This document shows positions 1 to 7,311 of a DNA stretch of 12,874 nucleotides, piece after piece. The first letter of the stretch is position 1; each line of letters starts with the position of its first letter. Below the pieces are notes generated by a model that saw nothing but the letters and a program-made list of their open reading frames with translations, was not told the origin of the DNA and did no database searches. The stretch comes from Bacillota bacterium. Lineage in GTDB: Bacteria; Bacillota; Bacilli; Alicyclobacillales; SLC66. The stretch spans positions 1 to 12,874 of the forward strand of contig JAJZAS010000017.1 of the NCBI GenBank assembly GCA_021799325.1, given 5' to 3'. The position numbers and the translations under genes were made by a program.

Positions 1-344
1 GCGGTGCGGTCTCTGAAGAATTGATTTTCCACTCTCGTTCAACGGGGGCGCAAAACGATTTTCTGCAAGCGAGTCGCATTGCCAGAACAGAAGTGGTGTG
101 CGGATTAAGCAGGATAGGAATTGTGGCAGAAGATCATCTGCAAGAAAATATTCTTGATGAAGAAGTTCGTTTTATTTTATCAGAACTAGAAGGCAAGACG
201 AAAGACCTGCTCATACCATTCAAGGAAATGATCGAACCTTTTGCAAAGGACCTTGTCAATTTCGAAACTGTTGATGGGCAAGCATTCCGCACATGGCTTT
301 CACAAAAGACAAATGAATTTGAAATGCAACGGGAAATATCCTGA
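1..344 (+). CDS. FtsH-like peptidase M41 family protein, C-terminal part only
   Basis: The reading frame is open from position 3 with no start, so the gene begins left of the window; only about 114 C-terminal residues are seen. They fit the end of the M41 (FtsH) zinc protease domain. An S-E-E-L-I-F segment is followed by STGAQND, where FtsH has STGA-N-D carrying the third zinc-binding Asp (here at 57-59). An F-x-x-A-S-x-I-A-R helix follows. Further on come LDEEVRFIL and a late ETVDGQAF resembling the conserved E-T-L-D-G segment. The HExxH motif and any AAA domain would lie outside the window. The stretch between the two helical parts is shorter than I expect for canonical FtsH, so this may be a divergent paralogue rather than the housekeeping protease. 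Two stops stand in tandem (TGA TAG) at 342-347, and a terminator follows. The family call is by motif recall only. Confidence 0.65.
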   Translation, partial: GAVSEELIFHSRSTGAQNDFLQASRIARTEVVCGLSRIGIVAEDHLQENILDEEVRFILSELEGKTKDLLIPFKEMIEPFAKDLVNFETVDGQAFRTWLSQKTNEFEMQREIS

Positions 345-365
345 TAGTTTCAATTGATCAGGTTC

Positions 366-407
366 AGGCTTGCAGTGCCATGTTTGCATTGCAAGCTTGT
401 CTTTTTT
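366..407 (+). terminator. Rho-independent terminator of the M41-like gene
   Basis: A 13-pair stem (366-378 with 386-398, two positions G-T wobble) has a 7-base loop, followed after TGT/C by six T at 402-407. It lies 22 bases past the stop codon of the upstream gene and 41 bases before the asnS start. It should separate the two transcription units unless read-through or attenuation serves asnS. Confidence 0.8.
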
Positions 408-448
408 ACAATACGTGATGGAAGTCATACATCCTGGAGGGATTTAAG

Positions 449-1741
449 TTGTCAGCTGTTTTAATTCGCCATTTACAGGAGTACATAGGACAGAAAGTCG
501 AAGTAGAGGGCTGGTTACACCAAAAGCGCTCATCTGGCAAGATTCAATTTTTACAAATCAGGGATGGTAGCGGTTTTGTTCAGGGCGTGCTGGTTAAAGA
601 AGAAGTGGACCCGGAAGTGTTTGAAAATGCGGGACACTTGACGCAGGAAAGTTCCATTCATTTAATAGGTGAAGTAAAAAAAGATGACCGTGCACCATCT
701 GGCGTCGAGTTGCTCATTAAAGATATTGCATTGATTCATCCCTCTCATGAATACCCCATTACCCCTAAAGAACACGGGGTGGATTTTTTATTGGACCATC
801 GTCACCTTTGGATACGTGCACCTCGTCAACGTGCCATCTTGAAAATCAGGGCAGAGATCATTAAAGCAATTCGTTCGTTTCTTGATTCCCGTGAATTCAC
901 ACAGGTTGACCCACCGGTTCTTACGCCATCTTCTTGTGAAGGCACCACTAATTTGTTTAACACTAAATACTTTGATCAAGACGCATACTTGACTCAAAGC
1001 GGCCAGTTATACATGGAAGCTGCCGCGATGGCGCTTGGGAAAGTGTATTCGTTTGGGCCAGCATTTAGAGCTGAAAAATCCAAAACAAGGCGGCATTTGA
1101 TTGAATTTTGGATGATCGAGCCGGAGATGACTTTTGTCACCCATGAAGACAATTTGGCGATCCAGGAAGCGCTCATTGAGCATGTGGTGAACCATGTGCT
1201 TACCCATTGCAAAATGGAATTAATCACATTGGGGCGTGACATCTCCAAGTTAGAATCTATTAAAGCACCATTTCCACGAATGAGCTACGACGAGGCCATT
1301 CAATTTTTAAAGGATAATGGGCACGAAATCGAGTGGGGAGAGGATTTTGGCGCACCTCATGAAACTGCACTTGCTGCCCAATTTGACAGACCTGTCTTTA
1401 TTGAAAAGTACCCTACAACCATTAAAGCCTTTTATATGAAGCCTGATCCAGATCGACCGGAAGTAGTTCTTTGTGCTGATCTACTGGCGCCTGAAGGTTA
1501 TGGGGAAATCATCGGAGGTTCAGCCAGGATTGACGATCCTGAACTATTGTTGCAACGCTTTGAGGAACACCAATTATCTAAAGAGGATTATGCGTGGTAT
1601 TTGGACCTTAGAGAATATGGATCTGTTCCGCATGCTGGTTTTGGACTTGGACTCGAACGGACCATTGCATGGATTTGTGGTCTGGAACACGTGAGGGAAA
1701 CCATCCCATTCCCGCGGCTTTTGTACCGACTTTACCCCTAA
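449..1741 (+). CDS. asnS: Asparaginyl-tRNA synthetase
   Basis: Cytoplasmic class IIb enzyme that activates asparagine with ATP and charges tRNA-Asn. At 430 residues it has the length of Bacillus AsnS. An N-terminal OB-fold anticodon-binding domain covers about residues 1-105 (start of VEGWLHQKR near 18). The catalytic domain follows. Motif 2 is at about 206-227 (FRAEKSKTRRH, then EFWMIEPEM) and motif 3 at about 397-413 (GFGLGLERTIAW). The C-terminal ETIPFPR...RLYP is typical of AsnRS and argues against AspRS. The start is TTG 449, with TGGAGGG ending 8 bases before it. No T-box leader fits in the short upstream gap, and I see no convincing promoter between the upstream terminator and the start. 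dnaD follows after 58 bases, the same order as in Bacillus. Confidence 0.97.
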   Translation: MSAVLIRHLQEYIGQKVEVEGWLHQKRSSGKIQFLQIRDGSGFVQGVLVKEEVDPEVFENAGHLTQESSIHLIGEVKKDDRAPSGVELLIKDIALIHPSHEYPITPKEHGVDFLLDHRHLWIRAPRQRAILKIRAEIIKAIRSFLDSREFTQVDPPVLTPSSCEGTTNLFNTKYFDQDAYLTQSGQLYMEAAAMALGKVYSFGPAFRAEKSKTRRHLIEFWMIEPEMTFVTHEDNLAIQEALIEHVVNHVLTHCKMELITLGRDISKLESIKAPFPRMSYDEAIQFLKDNGHEIEWGEDFGAPHETALAAQFDRPVFIEKYPTTIKAFYMKPDPDRPEVVLCADLLAPEGYGEIIGGSARIDDPELLLQRFEEHQLSKEDYAWYLDLREYGSVPHAGFGLGLERTIAWICGLEHVRETIPFPRLLYRLYP

Positions 1742-1799
1742 GATTCAAATTCTCTTCGTGTCGTCAAATGATATACTAATTTGTGGGAGGCGGCACTTG

Positions 1800-2552
1800 G
1801 TGGGACTCAAACCAATTAACGAAATGTTGGATGCCATGGAGTGGGAATATGTCACTCTACCTTATATGATATTTAAAAAATATCGTGAATATGGCATCAC
1901 TGATAGTGAATTAGTCGTTATTTTGCATATCATTGCTTATCAACAAATTGAGAGAAATTTCCCGAGTCTCAGCGAATTAGAAGATCGCATGGGTTTGGAT
2001 CAAGAACAAATCGCCGCCATTCTACAAAAGTTATTTGCTAGTGGTCTGATTGCGCAAATGGGAAATCGGATCAGCATTCGTCCTTTAATTGAAAAAATGG
2101 TGGGCATCAGCGACAATAATGAATTGCTCGTCTCCGTCTTTACGCGCTTTGAAGAAGAGTTTGGAAGACTTTTATCGCCTATTGAATATGAACAGATCTC
2201 ACGCTGGTTGGAAGAAGACCATTATCCTGAATGGATGATTGTTGAAGCATTACGGGAATCTGTGTTGGCGGGTGTTTATAATTTCAGGTATGTGGATTCC
2301 ATTCTTAGAGAGTGGGAACGGGCTAATATAAAATCAGAATCACAACTGACAGAACACCGTAAACGTCACATTCGGCAACCAAAAGGCAGAAATACCAACA
2401 CATCAATTAAACCCAATATATCTGATGACAAAAAGGCGAAAGAGCCAAATAGCAAGGATTCAGATAGAGTGGTTCCCGCAGCTCAGCCGGGAAAGTACGA
2501 AAGGTTCTATCAAGTGTATAAGAACAATTCCAATCCATCTGCGACCAAGTAA
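1800..2552 (+). CDS. dnaD: DnaD-family replication initiation protein
   Basis: DnaD is a primosomal protein of low-GC Gram-positives that remodels DNA and acts with DnaA, DnaB and DnaI to load the replicative helicase. An N-terminal winged-helix region (about residues 15-90) contains a T-L-P-Y-x-x-F-K-K-Y start and a segment resembling P-S-x-x-E-L-E-D-R-M. A linker follows, then the DnaB_2/DDBH2 domain beginning at FEEEFGRLLSPIEYEQI. It ends with the family motif YVDSILREW (Y-x3-I-L-x2-W), and then a basic, low-complexity tail. The frame is open from a GTG at 1758, but nothing like a ribosome site precedes that codon. GGGAGG at 1785-1790 instead points to GTG 1800 (9 bases away) or TTG 1797 (6 bases). 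An extended -10-like TGATATACT lies at 1769-1777, too close to the ribosome site to trust. nth, which follows dnaD in Bacillus, is absent here; a terminator follows. Confidence 0.9.
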   Translation: MGLKPINEMLDAMEWEYVTLPYMIFKKYREYGITDSELVVILHIIAYQQIERNFPSLSELEDRMGLDQEQIAAILQKLFASGLIAQMGNRISIRPLIEKMVGISDNNELLVSVFTRFEEEFGRLLSPIEYEQISRWLEEDHYPEWMIVEALRESVLAGVYNFRYVDSILREWERANIKSESQLTEHRKRHIRQPKGRNTNTSIKPNISDDKKAKEPNSKDSDRVVPAAQPGKYERFYQVYKNNSNPSATK

Positions 2553-2578
2553 TTTCTTTTGCATTTTGTCATATAACA

Positions 2579-2617
2579 AAAGGGACACCACTGTATTATA
2601 CAGGTAGGTGTCCCTTT
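2579..2617. terminator. Bidirectional terminator between dnaD and the convergent small gene
   Basis: A perfect 11-pair stem (2579-2589 with 2607-2617, core AGGGACACC/GGTGTCCCT) encloses a second 5-pair stem (CTGTA 2591-2595 with TACAG 2599-2603). On the minus strand it is followed by TTTTGTTATAT. On the plus strand only TTT then AAC follows, so the run of T is better for the minus-strand gene. It sits between the 3' ends of two convergent genes. Confidence 0.8.
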
Positions 2618-2647
2618 AACTTTGAAACAGTACCACAAAAACCCCTC

Positions 2648-2791
2648 TCATTCTGCGCTTTCATTCAAGCAACGATCACATGCGCTCATATACCAATCTT
2701 GAGGCTCATTCATTGATTTTCCGCACTCTCCGCAGATATATTCATGATGCGTATGCATTTCGATATTTTCGATTCTTTCCATTGTTTCCAT
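2648..2791 (-). CDS. 47-residue protein with two CxxC motifs (small zinc-ribbon type, YhfH-like)
   Basis: A short gene with every sign of being real. ATG at 2791 is preceded by a strong GGGAGGT 7 bases upstream, a near-consensus promoter lies before that, and a terminator lies beyond the stop. The frame is open further upstream, but the ribosome site and promoter fix this start. The product has an acidic N-terminus (METMERIENIEM), two adjacent histidines (16-17), and cysteines at 20, 23, 38 and 41 in a C-x2-C-x14-C-x2-C pattern expected to bind one zinc. The segment CGECGKSMNEP...YMSACDRC reminds me of the Bacillus YhfH family of tiny proteins of unknown role, but that is recall rather than comparison. 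No membrane segment is seen and the function is unknown. It is divergent from aceB. Confidence 0.75.
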   Translation of the reverse strand: METMERIENIEMHTHHEYICGECGKSMNEPQDWYMSACDRCLNESAE

Positions 2792-2825
2792 TTGTATTAC
2801 CTCCCGTATTTGTTTTATTGACTGT

Positions 2826-2854
2826 ATTGTATTATAACAATTTTTATATGTCAA
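2826..2854 (-). promoter_or_regulatory. Sigma-A-type promoter of the 47-codon gene
   Basis: Read on the minus strand, TTGACA (2854-2849) is a perfect -35 box. After a 17-base spacer comes TACAAT (2831-2826), which matches five of six -10 positions. The ATG follows 34 bases downstream, leaving a short leader that holds the GGGAGGT ribosome site. A TATAAT overlapping the spacer (2836-2831) is only 12 bases from the -35 box and is not needed. Confidence 0.75.
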
Positions 2855-2912
2855 CACTCTGTATTGAATTTTTTGGATACACATTTGTCATAATTATTCG
2901 TGTACCATACAG

Positions 2913-2940
2913 TTGTGTTTTTTATTTTTTGTTTTATAAT
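2913..2940 (+). promoter_or_regulatory. Possible promoter of aceBA
   Basis: A perfect -10 hexamer TATAAT lies at 2935-2940, about 68 bases before the aceB start. A poor -35 candidate, TTGTGT (2913-2918), is 16 bases upstream. A weak -35 would suit an activator-dependent or repressed promoter, but no catabolite-responsive element is recognisable. An alternative pair is TTGTCA (2885-2890) with TACAGT (2908-2913) at 17 bases. The rest of the 2792-3008 gap is AT-rich, with no other gene. Confidence 0.45.
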
Positions 2941-3008
2941 ATTGGCATAGCTTAAGTTCTGTTATATAGCAAGATCAACACAAGCTTACAGATAGGGGTG
3001 GGAGAGAG

Positions 3009-4616
3009 ATGCCAGAACTCGGAACACAAGATTCATCCGCAATTCAGGTCACGGCTCCAGTAAGTGCAGAATTTGCCGAGATTCTGACGCCAGATGCATT
3101 GAAGTTTTTAGAAAAACTTCATCGTAATTTTAATCAACGCAGGATGTCTTTGCTTGCCAGAAGGCAAGATCGTCAAAGAGCTGTAGATAAGGGAGAGAAG
3201 TTGGGCTTTCTTGAAGAAACCAGAAACATTCGAGAAGGGGACTGGACAATAGCGCCACTGCCTAAAGATCTTCTAGATCGTCGAGTGGAAATTACCGGGC
3301 CGTCAAGTGATCGTAAAATGGTGATTAACGCACTCAATTCAGGCGCCAAGATGTTTATGGCTGATTTTGAAGATGCCAATTCGCCAACCTGGGAGAATAC
3401 CATTTTAGGGCAAATCAATTTGCGTGATGCCATCTTAAGAAATATCAACTTTAAAAGTCCTGAGGGAAAAGAGTACAAACTGAACAACACAGTAGCCACA
3501 CTACTTGCTAGACCACGTGGTTGGCACTTAAAAGAAAAACACGTGCTGATTGATGGGGAACCATTGTCAGGAAGTTTATTCGATTTCGGAATGTACTTTT
3601 TCCATAATGCCAAAGCACTACAGGCGATTGGATCCGGGCCGTATTTTTATCTTCCTAAAATGGAAAGCCATTTGGAAGCTCGTTTGTGGAACGATGTCTT
3701 TACATTCGCAGAAGAAGAATTGAGCGTTCCTATAGGCACCATCAAAGCGACTGTGTTAATCGAAACCATCTGGGCTACTTTTGAAATGGATGAAATTCTT
3801 TATGAATTGCGTGATCATGCGGCTGGATTGAATTGTGGACGGTGGGATTATATTTTTAGTTATTTGAAAACCTTCCGCAACCATCCAGATATTATTTTGC
3901 CGGATCGTGCGCAAGTCACTATGACGACGCCATTTATGAGAAAGTATTCACAACTTACCATCAAAACTTGCCACAAGCGTAAGGCCATGGCCATCGGTGG
4001 AATGGCAGCACAAATTCCGATCAAAAACAATCCCGCTGCGAACGAAGAAGCATATGCCAAAGTTCGCGCAGACAAAGAGCGAGAAGCCAACGATGGACAT
4101 GATGGAACATGGGTGGCACATCCTGGTCTGGTGCCTGTTGCAAAAGAGGTATTTGACAAGTTGATGCCAGATGCCAATCAGATGAATCGCCTTCGCGAAG
4201 ATGTTCATGTCACAGCAGAAGAACTCGTTGAAGTGCCAGATGGAACCATTACAGAAGAGGGCCTTCGCACCAACGTCCGTGTAGGTGTTCAATACATCGA
4301 AGCATGGCTCAGAGGATCTGGTGCTGTGCCATTATATAACCTGATGGAAGATGCCGCGACGGCTGAAATATCACGTGCGCAAGTATGGCAGTGGATCAGG
4401 CATCCAAAAGGTAAATTGATCGATGGCAGAAAAGTGACTGCAGTACTTTTTGAGCGCATTTTATCAGAAGAACTCGATATTCTTCGCGGTCAAATAGGCA
4501 ACGAGGAATACGAACAAGGCGCATTCTCACGTGCCAGCGAGTTATTTCAGCAATTGATTCTACAAGACGAATTTAGCAACTTTTTAACTGAACCAGGTTA
4601 TGAACAATTAGCTTAA
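3009..4616 (+). CDS. aceB: Malate synthase A
   Basis: Condenses glyoxylate with acetyl-CoA to malate, the second step of the glyoxylate shunt, in the cytoplasm. The 535 residues match the usual length of the A isoform (E. coli AceB is 533). The family signature is complete at about 268-283 (RDHAAGLNCGRWDYIF). Expected active-site residues are present: the Arg of LARPRGWH (168 or 170), Glu252 in VLIETIWA and Asp280 in RWDYIF for magnesium, and the general base Asp448 in MEDAATAEIS. MADFEDANSPTW (near 117-128) is also typical. AGGGGTG at 2994-3000 ends 8 bases before the ATG. aceA follows within 29 bases with no terminator, so the two form an operon; no isocitrate dehydrogenase kinase gene (aceK) is present. 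Presumed use is growth on acetate or fatty-acid-derived acetyl-CoA. Confidence 0.97.
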   Translation: MPELGTQDSSAIQVTAPVSAEFAEILTPDALKFLEKLHRNFNQRRMSLLARRQDRQRAVDKGEKLGFLEETRNIREGDWTIAPLPKDLLDRRVEITGPSSDRKMVINALNSGAKMFMADFEDANSPTWENTILGQINLRDAILRNINFKSPEGKEYKLNNTVATLLARPRGWHLKEKHVLIDGEPLSGSLFDFGMYFFHNAKALQAIGSGPYFYLPKMESHLEARLWNDVFTFAEEELSVPIGTIKATVLIETIWATFEMDEILYELRDHAAGLNCGRWDYIFSYLKTFRNHPDIILPDRAQVTMTTPFMRKYSQLTIKTCHKRKAMAIGGMAAQIPIKNNPAANEEAYAKVRADKEREANDGHDGTWVAHPGLVPVAKEVFDKLMPDANQMNRLREDVHVTAEELVEVPDGTITEEGLRTNVRVGVQYIEAWLRGSGAVPLYNLMEDAATAEISRAQVWQWIRHPKGKLIDGRKVTAVLFERILSEELDILRGQIGNEEYEQGAFSRASELFQQLILQDEFSNFLTEPGYEQLA

Positions 4617-4645
4617 AAAACTAAAAACATATGGGAGTGGAGATC

Positions 4646-5932
4646 ATGTTTCAATACGATGAAAAGGCAAAACAAGAATTGACCAATAGCTGGAATTCTG
4701 AACGTTACAAAGGAATCGTCCGCAATTATACCGAAGAAGATGTGCTTCGTCTGCGCGGGTCTGTTCGCGTGGAAAACACGCTGGCAAGGCGGGGTGCAGA
4801 ACGTTTTTGGAAGCAACTTCACACGGAGCCGCATATCAAGGCCCTCGGCGCACTGACAGGCAACCAAGCCGTCCAGCAAGTGAAAGCCGGACTTCAAGCC
4901 ATTTACATCAGTGGATGGCAAGTGGCGGCAGATGCCAACATGGCTGGCCATATGTATCCGGACCAAAGCTTATACCCAGCGAACAGCGTGCCGCAAGTCG
5001 TGAAAAAGATCAATCAGGCACTACAACGCGCCGATCAGATCAATTACCGCGAGGGAAAACAAGAGATTGACTGGTTCGCTCCCATTATCGCGGATGCCGA
5101 AGCAGGATTTGGCGGTGCTCTCAACGTGTTTGAAATCATGAAGGCAATGATTGAAGCGGGCGCTGCAGCCGTTCACTTTGAAGACCAACTGGCGTCTGAG
5201 AAAAAATGCGGCCATATGGGCGGAAAGGTTCTCATTCCCACCTCTCAAGCCGTCCGCAATCTGATTTCTGCACGGCTTGCCGCAGACGTGATGGGGGAAC
5301 CCACCGTGCTCATCGCCCGCACCGACTCTCTTGGCGCCAACCTTATCACCAGCGATATTGACGACCGCGACCACGCCTTCATTTCAGGAGACAGAACGGA
5401 AGAAGGTTTCTATCGCTTCGATAATGGCATTGAGGCTGCGATTGCACGCGGCATGGCGTTTGCACCTTATGCTGACTTGATTTGGTTTGAAACGTCTGAA
5501 CCGAACATGGAAGAAGCCAAGATGTTTGCAGAGGCAATTCACAAAGAATTCCCTGGTAAACTGCTTGCCTACAATTGTTCGCCTTCCTTTAACTGGAAGA
5601 AAAAATTAACAGATCAAGAAATTGCAGTGTTCCAAGATGCCATTGGGGATATGGGATACAAATTCCAATTCGTAACACTCGCTGGCTTCCACACGCTGAA
5701 CCACAGCATGTTTGAACTCGCGAACGATTATAAAACACGTGGAATGGCTGCGTATTCAGAGTTCCAACAGCGCGAATTTGCAAGCGAAGCCCAAGGCTAC
5801 ACAGCAACCCGCCATCAACGAGAAGTCGGCGCTGGCTACTATGACGATGTGGCGCTGGTGGTGTCATCCGGAAATGCCTCAACCACAGCGCTCTCAGGTT
5901 CTACGGAAGAAGAACAGTTTGAAACCGTTTGA
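4646..5932 (+). CDS. aceA: Isocitrate lyase
   Basis: Splits isocitrate to glyoxylate and succinate, the first step of the glyoxylate shunt; its glyoxylate is the substrate of the malate synthase encoded just upstream. The catalytic signature KKCGH lies at 186-190 with catalytic Cys188. ADAEAGFGG (149-157) supplies the metal-binding Asp, and HFEDQ (177-181) and NCSPSFNW (310-317) are also present. The length from this start, 428 residues, is what I expect for Bacillus isocitrate lyases. The frame also has an ATG at 4631, but GGGAGTGGAG at 4633-4642 overlaps that codon and serves the ATG at 4646. Base composition differs from aceB: by hand count, 38 of 60 bases at 4741-4800 and 40 of 60 at 5281-5340 are G or C, against 24 of 60 at 3361-3420. 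The last third returns toward the local average. Confidence 0.97.
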   Translation: MFQYDEKAKQELTNSWNSERYKGIVRNYTEEDVLRLRGSVRVENTLARRGAERFWKQLHTEPHIKALGALTGNQAVQQVKAGLQAIYISGWQVAADANMAGHMYPDQSLYPANSVPQVVKKINQALQRADQINYREGKQEIDWFAPIIADAEAGFGGALNVFEIMKAMIEAGAAAVHFEDQLASEKKCGHMGGKVLIPTSQAVRNLISARLAADVMGEPTVLIARTDSLGANLITSDIDDRDHAFISGDRTEEGFYRFDNGIEAAIARGMAFAPYADLIWFETSEPNMEEAKMFAEAIHKEFPGKLLAYNCSPSFNWKKKLTDQEIAVFQDAIGDMGYKFQFVTLAGFHTLNHSMFELANDYKTRGMAAYSEFQQREFASEAQGYTATRHQREVGAGYYDDVALVVSSGNASTTALSGSTEEEQFETV

Positions 5933-5946
5933 TCATAAGTGGTTAG

Positions 5947-5981
5947 AAAAAGATGGGCAGTCAGATGCCCATCTTTTTTTT
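5947..5981. terminator. Bidirectional terminator between aceA and kynU
   Basis: The stem AGATGGGCA/TGCCCATCT (5951-5959 with 5966-5974) extends to 13 pairs through flanking A and T runs. It has a 6-base loop and seven further T to 5981, and is strong for the plus-strand aceBA operon. On the minus strand the same stem ends in a run of five T, so it can also end the kynU transcript. A second 8-pair hairpin (5988-5995 with 5999-6006, loop of three) lies between it and the kynU stop but lacks a T run. Confidence 0.9.
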
Positions 5982-6010
5982 GCCCACAAAGAGGTATGAC
6001 CTCTTTACCA

Positions 6011-7279
6011 TTAAGAAATAACTTCCCGAATGGGGGAGAAGGCTTCGTATACTTTGGTGTTCATGATGGTTTGAAGGCGCGAGACGGCTGTCCATATATC
6101 TTCATAGGACGTGTAAAGAGGTGAAGGTGCCATTCTAATTAAGTGGGGGGGGCGAAAATCCGGAATCACGTGATGGGATTTTAACGCTTTGGCAATTCGC
6201 AATGCATCCTGGTGTATTAAACTGATATGACCGCCACGTTTATCGTCTTCAAGTGGATTGCCAAAATAGAATCCATAATGTAGAAGTTTTTCGTTAACAA
6301 GATCGATAAACAACTGGGTCTGTTTTAATGATTTTTCTCTGATTCGATCTATTCCAATTTCTTCATACATTGATAATGAGCCGATTAATGGAGCCACACT
6401 CAAGACATGAGGAGTGCCAACCTGATAGGCGCCTGCGCCATCGCATTTATTCATCGTGGTCGCCAGATCAAACTGACGCTCCTTGTTTGAACTAAACCAT
6501 CCGACAAGTCCAGGGTTGCGATCAAAGTGTCGTTCGTTGATATACAAGCCCGCCACTGCGCCAGGCCCACCGTTCAAGTATTTATAATTACACCAGAACG
6601 CAAAATCCACGTTCCATTCCGACAGAGAGTGGGGGACAGCACCAATAGAATGGGCAAGGTCAAATCCGATTAAAATCCCTCTTTGATGTGCCGCTTCCGT
6701 CAATTTTTGCATATTTAGTAGTTGTCCGCTTCGATACAACACAGAAGGTAGAATAACAAGTGCCACATCATCCGCCATCTGCGATATCATTTCCTCTTCA
6801 TCAATCGTCAAACCATCATTGCTCTTTACTAATATTCGATCATTTTCGCTGTAACCGCGAAGTTGAAGATGACTGGAGATGGCATAGAGATCAGAAGGAA
6901 AATTAAGCTCATCGGCTAAAATTTTATTTTTTCCCGGAGTGGGTCGATAAAAAGTAGATAGCAACTGGTGCAAATTGATCGTAGTAGACCCGGTGACGAT
7001 CACTTCCTCTGATTTAGCCCCTATAAGAGGAGCCATCATAGAACCTAGCTTTTCAGATAAGTAAAACCAAGGGTGTTTTCCTTCATTCCAAGCGTCAATC
7101 CCATACGTTTTCCACATCTCCATGACATCCCAAACAGCGGTTTCCGCACGTTTAGATAATAAGCCAAGTGAGTTTCCATCGAGGTAGATGACCTGATCGT
7201 GAAAATAAAATTCCTGTCGATAGCCCGCGAGTGTATCCGTTTGATCGAGCCAGATGGCACGTTCCTTTAATTCAACCAC
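6011..7279 (-). CDS. kynU: Kynureninase
   Basis: PLP-dependent hydrolase cleaving kynurenine to anthranilate and alanine (or 3-hydroxykynurenine to 3-hydroxyanthranilate), in tryptophan degradation or the kynurenine route to NAD. The 422 residues are the normal length. The PLP-binding Lys233 lies in FWCNYKYLNGGPG, the pyridine-binding Asp207 in GFDLAHSIG, and the early YLDGNSLG at 32-39 is a strong family marker. The C-terminal RPPHLIRMAPSPLY holds the Arg382 expected to bind the substrate carboxylate. The start is GTG 7279 with GGAGGT 6 bases upstream. The upstream HD-GYP gene ends 32 bases before, with no terminator between, so they are probably co-transcribed. Tryptophan dioxygenase and formamidase genes (kynA, kynB) are not in the window. 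An unbroken run of eight G (6145-6152, plus strand) lies in codons 376-378. Confidence 0.95.
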   Translation of the reverse strand: MVELKERAIWLDQTDTLAGYRQEFYFHDQVIYLDGNSLGLLSKRAETAVWDVMEMWKTYGIDAWNEGKHPWFYLSEKLGSMMAPLIGAKSEEVIVTGSTTINLHQLLSTFYRPTPGKNKILADELNFPSDLYAISSHLQLRGYSENDRILVKSNDGLTIDEEEMISQMADDVALVILPSVLYRSGQLLNMQKLTEAAHQRGILIGFDLAHSIGAVPHSLSEWNVDFAFWCNYKYLNGGPGAVAGLYINERHFDRNPGLVGWFSSNKERQFDLATTMNKCDGAGAYQVGTPHVLSVAPLIGSLSMYEEIGIDRIREKSLKQTQLFIDLVNEKLLHYGFYFGNPLEDDKRGGHISLIHQDALRIAKALKSHHVIPDFRPPHLIRMAPSPLYTSYEDIWTAVSRLQTIMNTKVYEAFSPIREVIS

Positions 7280-7311
7280 CTAAATACCTCCAATGTTGAT
7301 TCCGCAATTCT

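Noticed and set aside
405..433. TTTACA with TACATC at 17 bases as asnS promoter
   Set aside because: The -10 match is only three of six and transcription would begin inside the ribosome site, leaving almost no leader.
345..448. Possible T-box riboswitch for asnS
   Set aside because: The gap is 104 bases, the only hairpin is an ordinary terminator close to the upstream stop, and no specifier-loop or T-box sequence is visible.
2680..2955. Plus-strand open frame of 91 codons across the small gene and aceB promoter
   Set aside because: It overlaps a better-supported minus-strand gene and its promoter, and its Phe/Tyr-rich translation looks like AT-rich intergenic DNA.
3948..4292. Minus-strand open frame of 114 codons inside aceB, with others at 3173-3613 and 3860-4177
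   Set aside because: They lie wholly antisense to a malate synthase with intact catalytic motifs, and their translations show no recognisable domain.
5988..6006. Eight-pair hairpin with ATG loop after kynU
   Set aside because: It has no T run on either strand; the neighbouring hairpin at 5947-5981 is the likely terminator.
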